In this document: in pieces, positions 43,105-51,539 of the stretch
Position numbering within the stretch: the stretch's first letter is position 1
Layout: every line of letters begins with the position of its first letter
Assembly: GCF_013131805.1 (NCBI RefSeq)
Contig: NZ_JABJRC010000001.1
Location: 434,001-498,000, forward strand
Reading direction: 5' to 3'
DNA: 64,000 nt
From: Kribbella sandramycini
GTDB lineage: Bacteria; Actinomycetota; Actinomycetes; Propionibacteriales; Kribbellaceae
Program-made: the position numbers and the translations under genes
Notes under the pieces: generated by a model
Told to the model about the DNA's origin: nothing
The model's input: the letters and a program-made list of their open reading frames with translations, nothing else
Database searches by the model: none

Positions 43105-43907
43105 CGAACATCTCCGTCCTGCGGTCGGGCCGGTTCGGCGGCCGGCTGCTGCACTGGCTGCTGGGCGGGTGCTGCTGCCTCACCGGACAGCTGCTTGGGG
43201 GCGCTGCCCCCGGCGAGCTGCGCCTTCATGGCGGCCAGCTCGTCGTCGACGCCGGAGGTGGACGACATCCGCTCCAGCTCCAGGGTGATGCTGTCCTTCT
43301 GCGTGCCGGAGGCGTCGTCGAGCGCGCCGGAAGCCAGCAGCTCGTCGATCGCGCCGGCCCGGGCCTGCATCTGCTGGGTCTTGTCCTCGGCGCGCTGGAC
43401 CGCGAGGCCGACGTCGCTCATCTCCTCGGAGATCCCGGAGAAGGCCTCGTTGATCCGGGTCTGCGCCTCGGCCGCGGTGTAGGTGGCCTTGATGGTCTCC
43501 TTGCGGGTCCGGAAGGACTCCACCTTGGCCTGCAGCCGCTGGGAGGCCAGCGTGAGCTTCTCCTCCTCGCCCTGCAGCTGCGCGTGCTGCGTGGTCAGGT
43601 CGTCGATCTGGCCCTGCAGCGCGGACTTGCGGGTCAGCGCCTCCCGGGCCAGGTCCTCACGGCCCATCCCGAGCGCCTTCTGCGCCTGGTCCTGCAGCTT
43701 GGCCGACTGCGCCTGCAGCTGGGACGCCTGGAGCTCCACCCGCTTGCGGCTGGTGGCCACGTCGGCGACGCCGCGGCGTACCTTCTGCAGCAGTTCCAGC
43801 TGCTTCTGGTAGGAGTAGTCAAGGGTTTCGCGAGGATCCTCGGCCTTGTCCAGGGCGGAGTTCGCCTTGGCCTTGAAGATCGTCGACACTCGCCTGAAGA
43901 TGCTCAT
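43101..43907 (-). CDS. pspA: PspA/IM30 (ESCRT-III-like) membrane-stress protein
   Basis: The 268-residue protein starts at ATG 43907 (MSIFRRVSTIFKAKANSALDKAEDP), the amphipathic helix of PspA/Vipp1. Long heptad-rich coiled coils run from about residue 25 to 190, with LDYSYQKQLELLQKVRRG typical of the family. A Gln/Pro/Ala-rich tail (about 225-268) is unstructured. It binds and stabilises membranes under envelope stress. A tandem CCCTATG repeat (43962-43976) lies upstream, and on the minus strand gives a TAGGGT -10-like hexamer. Confidence 0.9.
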   Translation of the reverse strand: MSIFRRVSTIFKAKANSALDKAEDPRETLDYSYQKQLELLQKVRRGVADVATSRKRVELQASQLQAQSAKLQDQAQKALGMGREDLAREALTRKSALQGQIDDLTTQHAQLQGEEEKLTLASQRLQAKVESFRTRKETIKATYTAAEAQTRINEAFSGISEEMSDVGLAVQRAEDKTQQMQARAGAIDELLASGALDDASGTQKDSITLELERMSSTSGVDDELAAMKAQLAGGSAPKQLSGEAAAPAQQPVQQPAAEPARPQDGDVR

Positions 43908-44073
43908 CGATATCCGTACCCCTTCTGCGCCGGCCCGTCGACCCGGCGTGCGTGTCATCCACCCTATGTCCCTATGGGTCACCACACCATCAGGACCGGC
44001 CCGGATAAAGTGGTGTTTAGTTCCGGGGACCACCCCGAGTCGCGACTGCCCTGCCGAATGAGGTTCAGACCCC

Positions 44074-44664
44074 GTGTTCCGTCGTACCAAGTCCGATACA
44101 ACTACTGACACCGTACCCGCCGAGCCCCAGGGCAAGGTGGGCGGCAAGGGACGGCCCACGCCGTCGCGCAAGGAGGCCGAGGCCGCCCGCAAGGCGACCT
44201 TCAAGAAGCCGCGCAACCGCAAGGAGGCCGCGGCGCTGCGCCGGGACAAGGTCCGCACCGAGCGGGCCAAGATGCAGGCCGCCATGCAGACCGGCGACGA
44301 CCGGTACCTGCCGGCCGGCGACAAGGGCCCGGTCCGCCGGTTCGCCCGCGACTACGTCGACGCCCGGTACTCGGTGATGGAGTTCGCGCTGCCGGTCTTG
44401 CTCGTGGTCTCGCTGGTCGGCGTCGTGTTCTCCCAGCAGTTCATCTGGCTGGCCGGCGTGGTGAACCTGTTCTTCCTGGCGATGATCCTGCTCATCGCCG
44501 GCGACTGGTTCCTGCTCTCGGCCGGGCTGAAGAAGGCAGTCGGGGTGAAGTTCCCGACCGAGTCCGCCAAGGGCATCGGGTTCTACGCCGTCCGCCGGAC
44601 GATGCAGATGCGCCGCTGGCGGCTGCCCAAGCCGATGGTCAAGCGCGGCGAACGGCCCAGCTGA
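44074..44664 (+). CDS. DUF3043 domain membrane protein
   Basis: The 196-residue protein starts at GTG 44074. A highly basic N-terminal half (KGRPTPSRKEAEAARK, KPRNRKEAAALRRDKVR) precedes the conserved YVDARYSVMEFALP and two membrane spans (about 103-119 and 123-147). This is the actinobacterial DUF3043 family, whose function is unknown. It is divergent from pspA across a 166-base gap. Confidence 0.85.
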   Translation: MFRRTKSDTTTDTVPAEPQGKVGGKGRPTPSRKEAEAARKATFKKPRNRKEAAALRRDKVRTERAKMQAAMQTGDDRYLPAGDKGPVRRFARDYVDARYSVMEFALPVLLVVSLVGVVFSQQFIWLAGVVNLFFLAMILLIAGDWFLLSAGLKKAVGVKFPTESAKGIGFYAVRRTMQMRRWRLPKPMVKRGERPS

Positions 44665-44695
44665 ATCTGGCTTCCTGACCGGATAGGGTCGGGGT

Positions 44696-45706
44696 ATGGA
44701 CTTCCGCTATCTCGGCAACAGTGGTTTGAAGGTCAGTGAGATCTCCTACGGGAACTGGCTGACGCACGGTTCCCAGGTGGAGAACGAGCAGGCGACGGCG
44801 TGTGTGCGGGCGGCCCTGGAGGCCGGTGTCACCACGTTCGACACCGCCGACACCTACGCCAACACCAAGGCGGAGAGTGTGCTCGGCGACGCGCTGGCCG
44901 GTGAGCGGCGCGAGTCGCTGGAGATCTTCACCAAGGTCTACTGGCCGACCGGTCCCGGCGGACCGAACGACGTCGGCCTGTCCCGTAAGCACATCCACGA
45001 GTCGATCAACGCCTCGCTGAAGCGGCTGAAGACCGATTACGTCGACCTCTACCAGGCGCACCGGTTCGACACCGAGACGCCGCTCGAGGAGACCATGGAG
45101 GCGTTCGCCGACGTGGTCCGGCAGGGCAAGGCGCTCTACATCGGCGTGTCGGAGTGGACGGCCGAGCAGCTGCGGGAGGGGCACCGGCTGGCCCGCGAGC
45201 TGCGCATCCCGTTCGTCTCGAACCAGCCGCAGTACAGCATGCTGTGGCGCACGATCGAGGCCGAGGTGGTCCCGGCGTCCGAGGAGCTCGGGATCAGCCA
45301 GATCGTCTTCTCGCCGATCGCGCAGGGCGTGCTGACCGGTAAGTACCTGCCGGGCGCGCAGCCGCCGGAGGGCTCCCGGGCCACCGACGCCAACGGCGCG
45401 AACATGATCAAGCGGTTCCTGAACGACGACGTCCTGACCCGCGTCCAGGAGCTGAAGCCGGTCGCGGCCGAGGCCGGGCTGGAGCTGTCCCAGCTAGCCG
45501 TCGCCTGGGTCCTGCAGAACCCGAACGTCGCCTCCGCGATCATCGGCGCCTCCCGGCCCGAGCAGGTCGCCGAGAACGTCAAGGCCGCCGGCGTCACGCT
45601 GGAGGAGTCCGTGCTGAAGCGGATCGACGAGGTGCTCGGCGGGATCGTCGAGCGCGACCCGGCCAAGACCGCCCAGAACGCCCCGCAGACCCGGCCGGGC
45701 CGATGA
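44696..45706 (+). CDS. Aldo/keto reductase family oxidoreductase
   Basis: The 336-residue protein has the (beta/alpha)8 aldo-keto reductase signatures: MDFRYLGNSGLKVSEISYGNW, TTFDTADTYANTKAESVLG (catalytic Asp and Tyr), IFTKVYWP (catalytic Lys), YQAHRFD (His), and the NADPH-binding end AVAWVLQNPNVASAIIGASRPEQV in two parts. It resembles the voltage-gated potassium channel beta-subunit/YghZ branch. It reduces aldehydes or ketones with NADPH; the natural substrate is unknown. It overlaps the following small gene by four bases. Confidence 0.9.
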   Translation: MDFRYLGNSGLKVSEISYGNWLTHGSQVENEQATACVRAALEAGVTTFDTADTYANTKAESVLGDALAGERRESLEIFTKVYWPTGPGGPNDVGLSRKHIHESINASLKRLKTDYVDLYQAHRFDTETPLEETMEAFADVVRQGKALYIGVSEWTAEQLREGHRLARELRIPFVSNQPQYSMLWRTIEAEVVPASEELGISQIVFSPIAQGVLTGKYLPGAQPPEGSRATDANGANMIKRFLNDDVLTRVQELKPVAAEAGLELSQLAVAWVLQNPNVASAIIGASRPEQVAENVKAAGVTLEESVLKRIDEVLGGIVERDPAKTAQNAPQTRPGR

Positions 45707-45915
45707 GCTGGGTGTGGCGGTTCGAGACCGCGAGCGGCGCCGTCGTCGACCCGAGTGAGGTCGGCGGCACCGAGTTCTCCGCCCAGGGCGACGCGGAGAG
45801 CTGGCTCGGCGAGGTCTGGCGCGAGCTGGCCGAGAAGGGCGTCGGGCAGGTCTTCCTGCTCGAGGACGGCCGCGAGGTCTACGGCCCGATGAGCCTGGCC
45901 GAGACGACCGACTGA
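45703..45915 (+). CDS. Small conserved hypothetical protein
   Basis: The 70-residue acidic protein starts at an ATGA overlap with the aldo/keto reductase. The sequence MSWVWRFETASGAVV, SQ/AQGDAESWLGEVWRELAE and GVGQVFLLEDGREVYGPMSL is compact and of normal composition, so I regard it as real. Such short proteins are widespread in actinobacteria next to various genes; the function is unknown. A terminator follows directly. Confidence 0.7.
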   Translation: MSWVWRFETASGAVVDPSEVGGTEFSAQGDAESWLGEVWRELAEKGVGQVFLLEDGREVYGPMSLAETTD

Positions 45916-45925
45916 ACTCCGGTGC

Positions 45926-45958
45926 CCGGTGCGACGTCGTTACGCGGCGTCGCACCGG
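45926..45958 (+). terminator. Terminator after the aldo/keto reductase operon
   Basis: Arms CCGGTGCGACG (45926-45936) and CGTCGCACCGG (45948-45958) pair perfectly over 11 bases with an 11-base loop, starting ten bases after the stop codon. Confidence 0.85.
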
Positions 45959-46046
45959 TTGCTGCTTGTCAGGGCGTGCGGCGATGCACCGTGCCGAGTG
46001 CCCCGCAGTAGGCGTGGGGCTGGGCGGCATGCCCTAAGCTGCGGCC

Positions 46047-46736
46047 GTGACTCTTCGACGAGTGCTGTTCAGTGTGCTGGCCGGGCTGGTGCTCGTGGGG
46101 GCCGGTGCGACTCAGGCTCAGGCCGAGGACGGGTACCGCTTCTGGGGCTATTACCAGTGGAGTGGCGGGCAGTGGGCGTTCGCACAGAAGGGCGCGGATG
46201 TCGTCGTCCCGGCGGACGGGTCGGTGGAGGGCTGGCGGTACGCCGTCGGCGGCGCGAAGCCCCGGGTGCCGCGGGCGGCCGGTGATTTCGCGAAGATCTG
46301 CGCCGACACTCCGGCCGAGAGCGGGAAGAAGCGGGTCGCCGTCGTCGTCGACGACGGCACTGCGGAAGATGCGCTGACCGGTGAGCAGCCCGGTCCGGCG
46401 ACCGGGACGTGTGTGGTGACCGACCCGGCGGCCAACGGGGCGAAGGTCCTGGCGGCGATCGCGCCGACCCGGATCGAGAAGGGCCTCACCTGCGGGATCG
46501 ACGGCTACCCGAGCAAGGGCTGCGGCGACCAGGTGAAGAACATCAAGGTCCCGGCCACCGACGCTCCGGTGGAGCTGACGATCGGCGCGGCGGTCGGGTC
46601 GAGCGCGCCGTCGCCGTCCGTGCCGGATGACTCCGACGACAGCGCGGTCTGGCCGCTCGCGGTCGGTGGCGCGATCATCGCGCTGCTGGCGGTCGGTGGG
46701 ATCGCTCTGGTCCGTCGCCGGCGCACGAGCGAGTAG
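46047..46736 (+). CDS. SCO2322-family secreted/membrane protein
   Basis: The 229-residue protein starts at GTG 46047. A signal peptide (to about residue 26, TQAQA-ED) precedes the conserved YRFWGYYQWSGGQWAFAQ and PADGSVEGWRYAV region, then FAKICAD and CGIDGYPSKGCGDQ. A single C-terminal span (about 200-222) ends in RRRR, a cell-surface anchor. Proteins of this family are regularly encoded beside an ECF transporter, as here, and may help present the vitamin. The exact role is unknown. The stop overlaps the EcfT start by one base. Confidence 0.85.
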   Translation: MTLRRVLFSVLAGLVLVGAGATQAQAEDGYRFWGYYQWSGGQWAFAQKGADVVVPADGSVEGWRYAVGGAKPRVPRAAGDFAKICADTPAESGKKRVAVVVDDGTAEDALTGEQPGPATGTCVVTDPAANGAKVLAAIAPTRIEKGLTCGIDGYPSKGCGDQVKNIKVPATDAPVELTIGAAVGSSAPSPSVPDDSDDSAVWPLAVGGAIIALLAVGGIALVRRRRTSE

Positions 46737-47824
46737 TGCGTGCTGTCCATCGGCTGACGCTCCCCCGGGCGCTGCACCCGGGGGCCTGGTGGTTGTGGGC
46801 GCTCGGGATGGCCGTCGCGGCGAGCCGGACGCGGAATCCCGTGCTGCTGCTGATGATTCTCGCAGTGACCGGGTTCGTGGTCGCGGCCCGGCGTACGGAT
46901 GCGCCGTGGGCGAACAGCTATGCGGCGTTCCTGAAGCTTGGGCTGGTCGTGATCGGCGTTCGCGTCGTCCTGCAGGCGTTGTTGTCGACGCGCTCGCAGG
47001 GGCCGACGGTGCTGTTCACGCTTCCGCAGCTCGCCTTGCCGGACTGGGCGGCCGGTGTGAAGCTCGGCGGTGAGGTGTCCGCCGAGGCGGTCGTCACGGC
47101 CCTGTACGACGGTGGTCAGCTTGCGGTGATGTTGTGCTGTATCGGCGCGGCGAATGCGCTGGCCAGCCCACGGCGGCTGCTGAAGTCGTTGCCGGGGGCC
47201 CTCTATGAGATGGGTGTCGCCTGCGTGGTCGCACTGACGTTCGCACCGCAGCTGGTGACCGATGCGCGCCGGATTCGCGCGGCCCGCCGGTTGCGCGGCC
47301 GGACCCGTGGCTCGTTCCGGACGACGGCTATGCCGGTTCTGGAGGGCGCATTGGACAGGTCGGTCGAGCTGGCCGCAGCGATGGATTCGCGCGGCTACGG
47401 GCGGACTGCGCAGGTTCCGCGGCGGCAGCGCCGGATAACTGGGCTCTGTGTGTTGCTGGGGCTGCTGGGCATTCTGCTCGGGGTCTACGCGCTGCTGACA
47501 GATGCGATGAGCTTTCCGTTCGCACTGCTGACGTTGGCGATTGGGCTGCTGCTAGCGGTCAGTGCGCTCGCGATCGGGCGACAGCGGGTCACACGGACCC
47601 GCTACCGGCCTGATCCCTGGGCGCTGCCGGAGTGGCTGGTCGTTGCGGCCGGTGCGGTTGCTGCGGCGGTCATGGTGGTTGCTGCGGTGCGCGGCGTGCA
47701 CGGGCTGCTGCTGGCCGGGCCCCTCGTGGTTCCGCCGGTGCCGGTGTTGCCGGTGCTCGGCGTCCTGGTTGGGCTGGCTCCGGCGCTCGCTGCGCCGCCG
47801 CAGGGACGGCGGGTGGCCGCATGA
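46736..47824 (+). CDS. ECF transporter transmembrane component T (CbiQ/EcfT-like)
   Basis: The 362-residue protein starts at GTG 46736 in a TAGTG overlap. Several membrane spans are visible. The cytosolic coupling region has RRIRAARRLRGR and AMDSRGYGR, corresponding to the Ala-Arg-Gly type motifs that dock into the ATPases. EcfT links the ATPases to the substrate-binding S protein. The C-terminal third adds two or three spans beyond the usual family length. It is in an operon with the ATPase, S component and cobU/cobS, suggesting a corrinoid-related substrate. Confidence 0.85.
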   Translation: MRAVHRLTLPRALHPGAWWLWALGMAVAASRTRNPVLLLMILAVTGFVVAARRTDAPWANSYAAFLKLGLVVIGVRVVLQALLSTRSQGPTVLFTLPQLALPDWAAGVKLGGEVSAEAVVTALYDGGQLAVMLCCIGAANALASPRRLLKSLPGALYEMGVACVVALTFAPQLVTDARRIRAARRLRGRTRGSFRTTAMPVLEGALDRSVELAAAMDSRGYGRTAQVPRRQRRITGLCVLLGLLGILLGVYALLTDAMSFPFALLTLAIGLLLAVSALAIGRQRVTRTRYRPDPWALPEWLVVAAGAVAAAVMVVAAVRGVHGLLLAGPLVVPPVPVLPVLGVLVGLAPALAAPPQGRRVAA

Positions 47825-49431
47825 TCGAGTTCGATCGAGTGAGTGTGACGTACGACGGCGCAGCCGAGCCCGCCGTCCGGGATGTCAGTTTCACCGTGCC
47901 GGAGGGTGAGCTGGCGCTGGTGATCGGGCGGACCGGTTCGGGGAAGTCGACGTTGTTGCGGACGATCAACGGGCTGGTGCCGCATTTCACCGGTGGAACG
48001 CTGGCTGGTCGGGTGCTGGTGAACGGGCGGGACACGCGGGAGTACCGGCCGCGGGATCTGGCTGATGTGGTCGGGTTCGTCGGTCAGGATCCGTTGACCG
48101 GGTTCGTCACCGACACCGTTGAGGACGAGCTGGCGTACAGCATGGAGTCGCTCGGTACGCCGCCGGATGTGATGCGGCGCCGGGTCGAGGAGACGCTGGA
48201 CCTGCTGGGGCTGGCCGACGTCCGGGATCGGGCGCTGACGTCACTGTCTGGTGGCCAGCGGCAACGAACCGCGATCGGTGCGGCGCTGACGTCGCATCCG
48301 GCGGTGCTCGTGCTGGACGAGCCGACATCGGCTCTGGACCCGCAGGCGGCCGAGGAGGTGCTGGCTGCGCTGCAGCGGCTCGTACACGACCTCGGGGTGA
48401 CTGTGGTGCTGGCTGAGCATCGGCTGGAGCGGGTCGTGCAGTACGCCGATCGGGTGATCGAAGTACCTGGTGGGGTTGGGCTGGTGACTACTGGGCTGCC
48501 GGCTGACCAGATGGTGACTGCGCCGGTGGCGCCACCGGTTGTGGAGCTTGGGCGGCTGGCTGGGTGGTCGCCGTTGCCGCTGTCGGTGCGGGACGCTCGG
48601 CGGTCGGCTGGGGCGCTGCGGACGCAGCTGACCGGGGCTGTGCCGCTTCGGCGTACGGTGACGTTCGGGGTGGAGCTGGCGCGGTGTAGTGATCTGGTCG
48701 TCGGCTACGGGTCGGTGACTGCGCTGCGCGGGGTTTCGACGAGTATTCGCGCGGGCGAGATCGTGGCGCTGATGGGGCGGAACGGGGCTGGGAAGTCGAC
48801 GCTGCTCAACGCGCTGGTGGGGATCGTGCCGCCGCGGTCGGGCACGGTGACGGCGTCCGGTGCGGATCCGCGGCGGACGCGACCGGCTCGGTTGGTGCAG
48901 GCGGTCGGGCTGGTACCGCAGGAGCCGGCCGACCTGTTGTATGCGGCAACCGTTGCGGATGAGTGTGCTGGGGCGGACGCCGACTTCAAGGTGGCTGCCG
49001 GGACGTGTCGGGCGTTGCTGGCGCGGCTGGCGCCGGATGTCGCCGACGAACTGCATCCGCGGGATCTGTCCGAGGGGCAACGGTTGTGTTTGGCGCTGGC
49101 CGTCGTCCTGTGCGGTGCTCCCCCGCTGTTGCTGCTCGACGAGCCGACCCGCGGGCTGGACTACGGCGCCAAGCGGCGGCTGGTCGAGATCCTGCGTGAG
49201 CTGGCTGCTGCAGGGCATGCGGTGCTGTTGTCAACGCACGACGTCGAGATGGTGGCTGAGGTCGCTACTCGGGTGATGGTGCTGGCTGACGGTGAGCTGG
49301 TGAGTGACGGCGAGACTGCGACGGTGGTGGCGGGCTCACCGGCGTTCGCGCCGCAGGTGGCGAAGATTCTGGCGCCGCTGCCGTTCCTGACCGTTGGCGA
49401 AGTGGCGACGGCGCTGGAGCGGGCGTCGTGA
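47821..49431 (+). CDS. ECF transporter ATPase, two ATP-binding domains fused
   Basis: The 536-residue protein starts at ATG 47821 (ATGA overlap). Domain 1 (about 1-225) has Walker A GRTGSGKST, signature LSGGQRQR and Walker B VLVLDEP. Domain 2 (about 285-520) has GRNGAGKST, a changed signature LSEGQRLC, and LLLLDEP. The two correspond to EcfA1 and EcfA2 of other bacteria. ATP hydrolysis drives vitamin uptake through EcfT and the S component. The serine-to-signature change in domain 2 (S-E-G-Q) suggests unequal active sites. Confidence 0.9.
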   Translation: MIEFDRVSVTYDGAAEPAVRDVSFTVPEGELALVIGRTGSGKSTLLRTINGLVPHFTGGTLAGRVLVNGRDTREYRPRDLADVVGFVGQDPLTGFVTDTVEDELAYSMESLGTPPDVMRRRVEETLDLLGLADVRDRALTSLSGGQRQRTAIGAALTSHPAVLVLDEPTSALDPQAAEEVLAALQRLVHDLGVTVVLAEHRLERVVQYADRVIEVPGGVGLVTTGLPADQMVTAPVAPPVVELGRLAGWSPLPLSVRDARRSAGALRTQLTGAVPLRRTVTFGVELARCSDLVVGYGSVTALRGVSTSIRAGEIVALMGRNGAGKSTLLNALVGIVPPRSGTVTASGADPRRTRPARLVQAVGLVPQEPADLLYAATVADECAGADADFKVAAGTCRALLARLAPDVADELHPRDLSEGQRLCLALAVVLCGAPPLLLLDEPTRGLDYGAKRRLVEILRELAAAGHAVLLSTHDVEMVAEVATRVMVLADGELVSDGETATVVAGSPAFAPQVAKILAPLPFLTVGEVATALERAS

Positions 49432-50237
49432 ACCTGATCCGGCTGCGGCCGCGCAGTACGGCGGCGTTGCTGTTGGCGTCGCTGGTCGGGGTGGTGGCCT
49501 TTGCCTGGCCGTTGTTCTGGCAGACGACGCAGGCCGGTGAGTCGGCGATCGGGCATACGACGGATGCGCCGTGGCTGTTCGTGTTGCTGCTGCCGTTGCT
49601 GGTGGCCGTCGTACTGGCGGAGCTGTCGGAGTCCGGGATCGACGCCAAGGTGGTGTCGTTGCTGGGGATGCTGGCGGCGGTCGGGGCTGCGCTGCGCGCG
49701 CTGGGGCCCGGGACGGCGGGGCTGGAGCCGGGGTTCTTCCTGCTGGTGCTGGCGGGGCGGGCGTTCGGGGCCGGGTTCGGGTTCGTGCTGGGGTCGGTGT
49801 CGTTGCTGGGCGGCGCGCTGATCAGCGGCGGGGTCGGGCCGTGGATGCCGTTCCAGATGTTCGCCTGTGCCTGGGTGGGGTGTTTCGCCGGGCTGTTGCC
49901 GCGGGTCGGTGGGCGGATCGAGTTGTTGTTGCTGGCGGCGTACTCGCTGGTGGCGGGGGTGGCGTACGGCTTCGTGATGAACCTGTGGTTCTGGCCGTAC
50001 GCGACGTTCGGGAGCGACTTCTCCTTCATTCCCGGTGATGCGCTGGCCGAGAACCTGCACCGGTACCTGCTCTTCGTCGTCGCCACCTCGCTCGGCTGGG
50101 ACATCCCGCGCGGCATCCTCTGCGCCGTGCTCGTCCTCGTTCTCGGCCGTCCCGTTCTGAACGCGTTCCGGCGAACCGCCCGCAAGGCGGCCTTCGACGC
50201 ACCGGTCGTGTTCGACCCAAGGAGCCCGCATGCCTGA
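49428..50237 (+). CDS. ECF transporter substrate-binding (S) component
   Basis: The 269-residue protein starts at GTG 49428 in a GTGA overlap. Six or so membrane spans are visible, with FAWPLFW, GRAFGAGFGFVLGSVSLLGGALISGG (a Gly-rich helix pair) and GVGPWMPFQMFACAWVG, the conserved features of a group of actinobacterial S proteins. The following cobU and cobS genes point to a cobalamin or cobinamide cargo. The assignment of cargo is from context only. Confidence 0.82.
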   Translation: MNLIRLRPRSTAALLLASLVGVVAFAWPLFWQTTQAGESAIGHTTDAPWLFVLLLPLLVAVVLAELSESGIDAKVVSLLGMLAAVGAALRALGPGTAGLEPGFFLLVLAGRAFGAGFGFVLGSVSLLGGALISGGVGPWMPFQMFACAWVGCFAGLLPRVGGRIELLLLAAYSLVAGVAYGFVMNLWFWPYATFGSDFSFIPGDALAENLHRYLLFVVATSLGWDIPRGILCAVLVLVLGRPVLNAFRRTARKAAFDAPVVFDPRSPHA

Positions 50238-50757
50238 CCGCACCCTCATCCTCGGCGGCGCCCGCTCCGGCAAGTCGCTCGCCGCCGAGCGCCTGCTGGC
50301 CGACGTCCCCGACGTCCTCTACGTCGCCACCGGCGGCGACGACGCCGGCAGCGCCGAATGGGCCGACCGCGTCGCCAAGCACCAGGCCCGCCGCCCACCC
50401 ACCTGGGGCCTGATCGAAACCATCGACCTGATCCCCCTGCTGGAATCCCCCGGCCCGCCCCTGCTCGTCGACTGCCTCACCCTCTGGCTCTCCCGCACCA
50501 TGGACGCCCACGACACCTGGTCCGACCTCACCCGCTCCCCCGCCATCGACCAAGCCATCGCCGACCTCGCCGCCGCCTGGTCCGCCACCCCCCGCCGCAC
50601 AGTTGCCGTCAGCAACGACATAGGCGCCGGCGTAGTCCCCGCCGACCCCGGCACCCGCCTCTTCCGCGACCTCATGGGCCGCCTCAACACCGCCATCTCC
50701 CTAACCTCCACCACCGCCCTCTACACCATCGCCGGCCGAACCCTCCCCCTCACATGA
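50230..50757 (+). CDS. cobU: Adenosylcobinamide kinase / adenosylcobinamide-phosphate guanylyltransferase
   Basis: The 175-residue protein starts at ATG 50230. The P-loop is GGARSGKS (9-16). KHQARRPPTW holds the histidine that is guanylylated, and LLVDCLTLWLSR is the Walker B strand. The later SNDIGAGVVP and FRDLMGRLN complete the CobU pattern. It phosphorylates adenosylcobinamide and adds GMP, giving adenosylcobinamide-GDP for CobS. It overlaps the S-component gene by eight bases. The coding strand is unusually C-rich, in sharp contrast to the next gene. Confidence 0.93.
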   Translation: MPDRTLILGGARSGKSLAAERLLADVPDVLYVATGGDDAGSAEWADRVAKHQARRPPTWGLIETIDLIPLLESPGPPLLVDCLTLWLSRTMDAHDTWSDLTRSPAIDQAIADLAAAWSATPRRTVAVSNDIGAGVVPADPGTRLFRDLMGRLNTAISLTSTTALYTIAGRTLPLT

Positions 50758-51509
50758 GCTGGCTGGACGGGGCGCGGTTGGGGGGTGGGTTGTTGACGGT
50801 TTTGCCGGTGGGGGTGGTTCGGGTGGTGGATCGGGGGGTGGGGCGGCGGGCGATGGTTTTGGCGCCGGTGGTGGGTGGGGTGGTTGGGGGTCTGGCGGCT
50901 GGGGTGGTGGTGGGGGTGCTGGCGGTTCGGCCGGGCGCTGGGTTGCTGGCGGCGGTGTTGGGGGTGCTGGTGGTGGCTGGGGTTTCTGGTGGGTTGCACT
51001 TGGATGGGCTGGCTGACTTCGCGGATGCGCTGGGGAGCCGGCGGGACCGCGAGACGATGTTGCGGATCATGAAGCAGAGCGACATCGGGCCGTTCGGGGT
51101 GCTGAGTCTGGTCGGCGTGCTGCTGGTGGATGTGGCTGCGCTGGCGGTTTGTATCGAGGCCGGGTTCGGCTGGCAGGCGATCCTCATCGCCGTGGTGGCC
51201 AGTCGGTTGACGCTGGTGTGGACGTGCCGGAGCGGCGTCCCGTCGGCGCGACCGGACGGGCTGGGAGGCGTCGTCGCCGGGACGGTGCCGACGTGGACGG
51301 CGGCGCTGGTGAGTGCGGTGGTGACGGCGGGCGCGGTGGTCGCGTTCGGCTGGGCGGCGGGCGTAGCGGTGCTGCTGGCGATCGGCGTCGCACTCGCAGT
51401 CACCCGGCGGGCCCGCAAGCTCCTGGGCGGCGTCACAGGCGACGTACTGGGCGCGGCCGTCGAACTTGCCCTGCCCATCAGCCTCCTCACCCTGGCGCTG
51501 AGCAGCTGA
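50754..51509 (+). CDS. cobS: Adenosylcobinamide-GDP ribazoletransferase (cobalamin synthase)
   Basis: The 251-residue membrane protein starts at ATG 50754 (ATGA). The active-site motif GGLHLDGLADFADALGS is complete (Asp-rich metal site), followed by IMKQSDIGPFGVL. Six to seven spans are visible. It joins alpha-ribazole to adenosylcobinamide-GDP, the last step of B12 assembly. With cobU and the ECF transporter it forms a salvage unit. The first 250 bases are extremely G-rich on the coding strand (many GGGG runs). Confidence 0.93.
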   Translation: MSWLDGARLGGGLLTVLPVGVVRVVDRGVGRRAMVLAPVVGGVVGGLAAGVVVGVLAVRPGAGLLAAVLGVLVVAGVSGGLHLDGLADFADALGSRRDRETMLRIMKQSDIGPFGVLSLVGVLLVDVAALAVCIEAGFGWQAILIAVVASRLTLVWTCRSGVPSARPDGLGGVVAGTVPTWTAALVSAVVTAGAVVAFGWAAGVAVLLAIGVALAVTRRARKLLGGVTGDVLGAAVELALPISLLTLALSS

Positions 51510-51533
51510 GATGAACCGGAAGCTCGTTATGTT
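51506..51533 (+). promoter_or_regulatory. Promoter for leaderless transcription of the ROK gene
   Basis: A CTGAGA -35-like (51506-51511) and TATGTT -10-like (51528-51533) are 16 bases apart. ATG 51540 starts six bases after the -10, so the message probably begins at the start codon. No ribosome site is visible. Confidence 0.45.
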
Positions 51534-51539
51534 CAGCTA

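Noticed and set aside
45959..46046. Possible cobalamin riboswitch before the ECF/cob operon
   Set aside because: The space left after the terminator is under 90 bases and I see no B12-box-like sequence; a covariance search would settle it.
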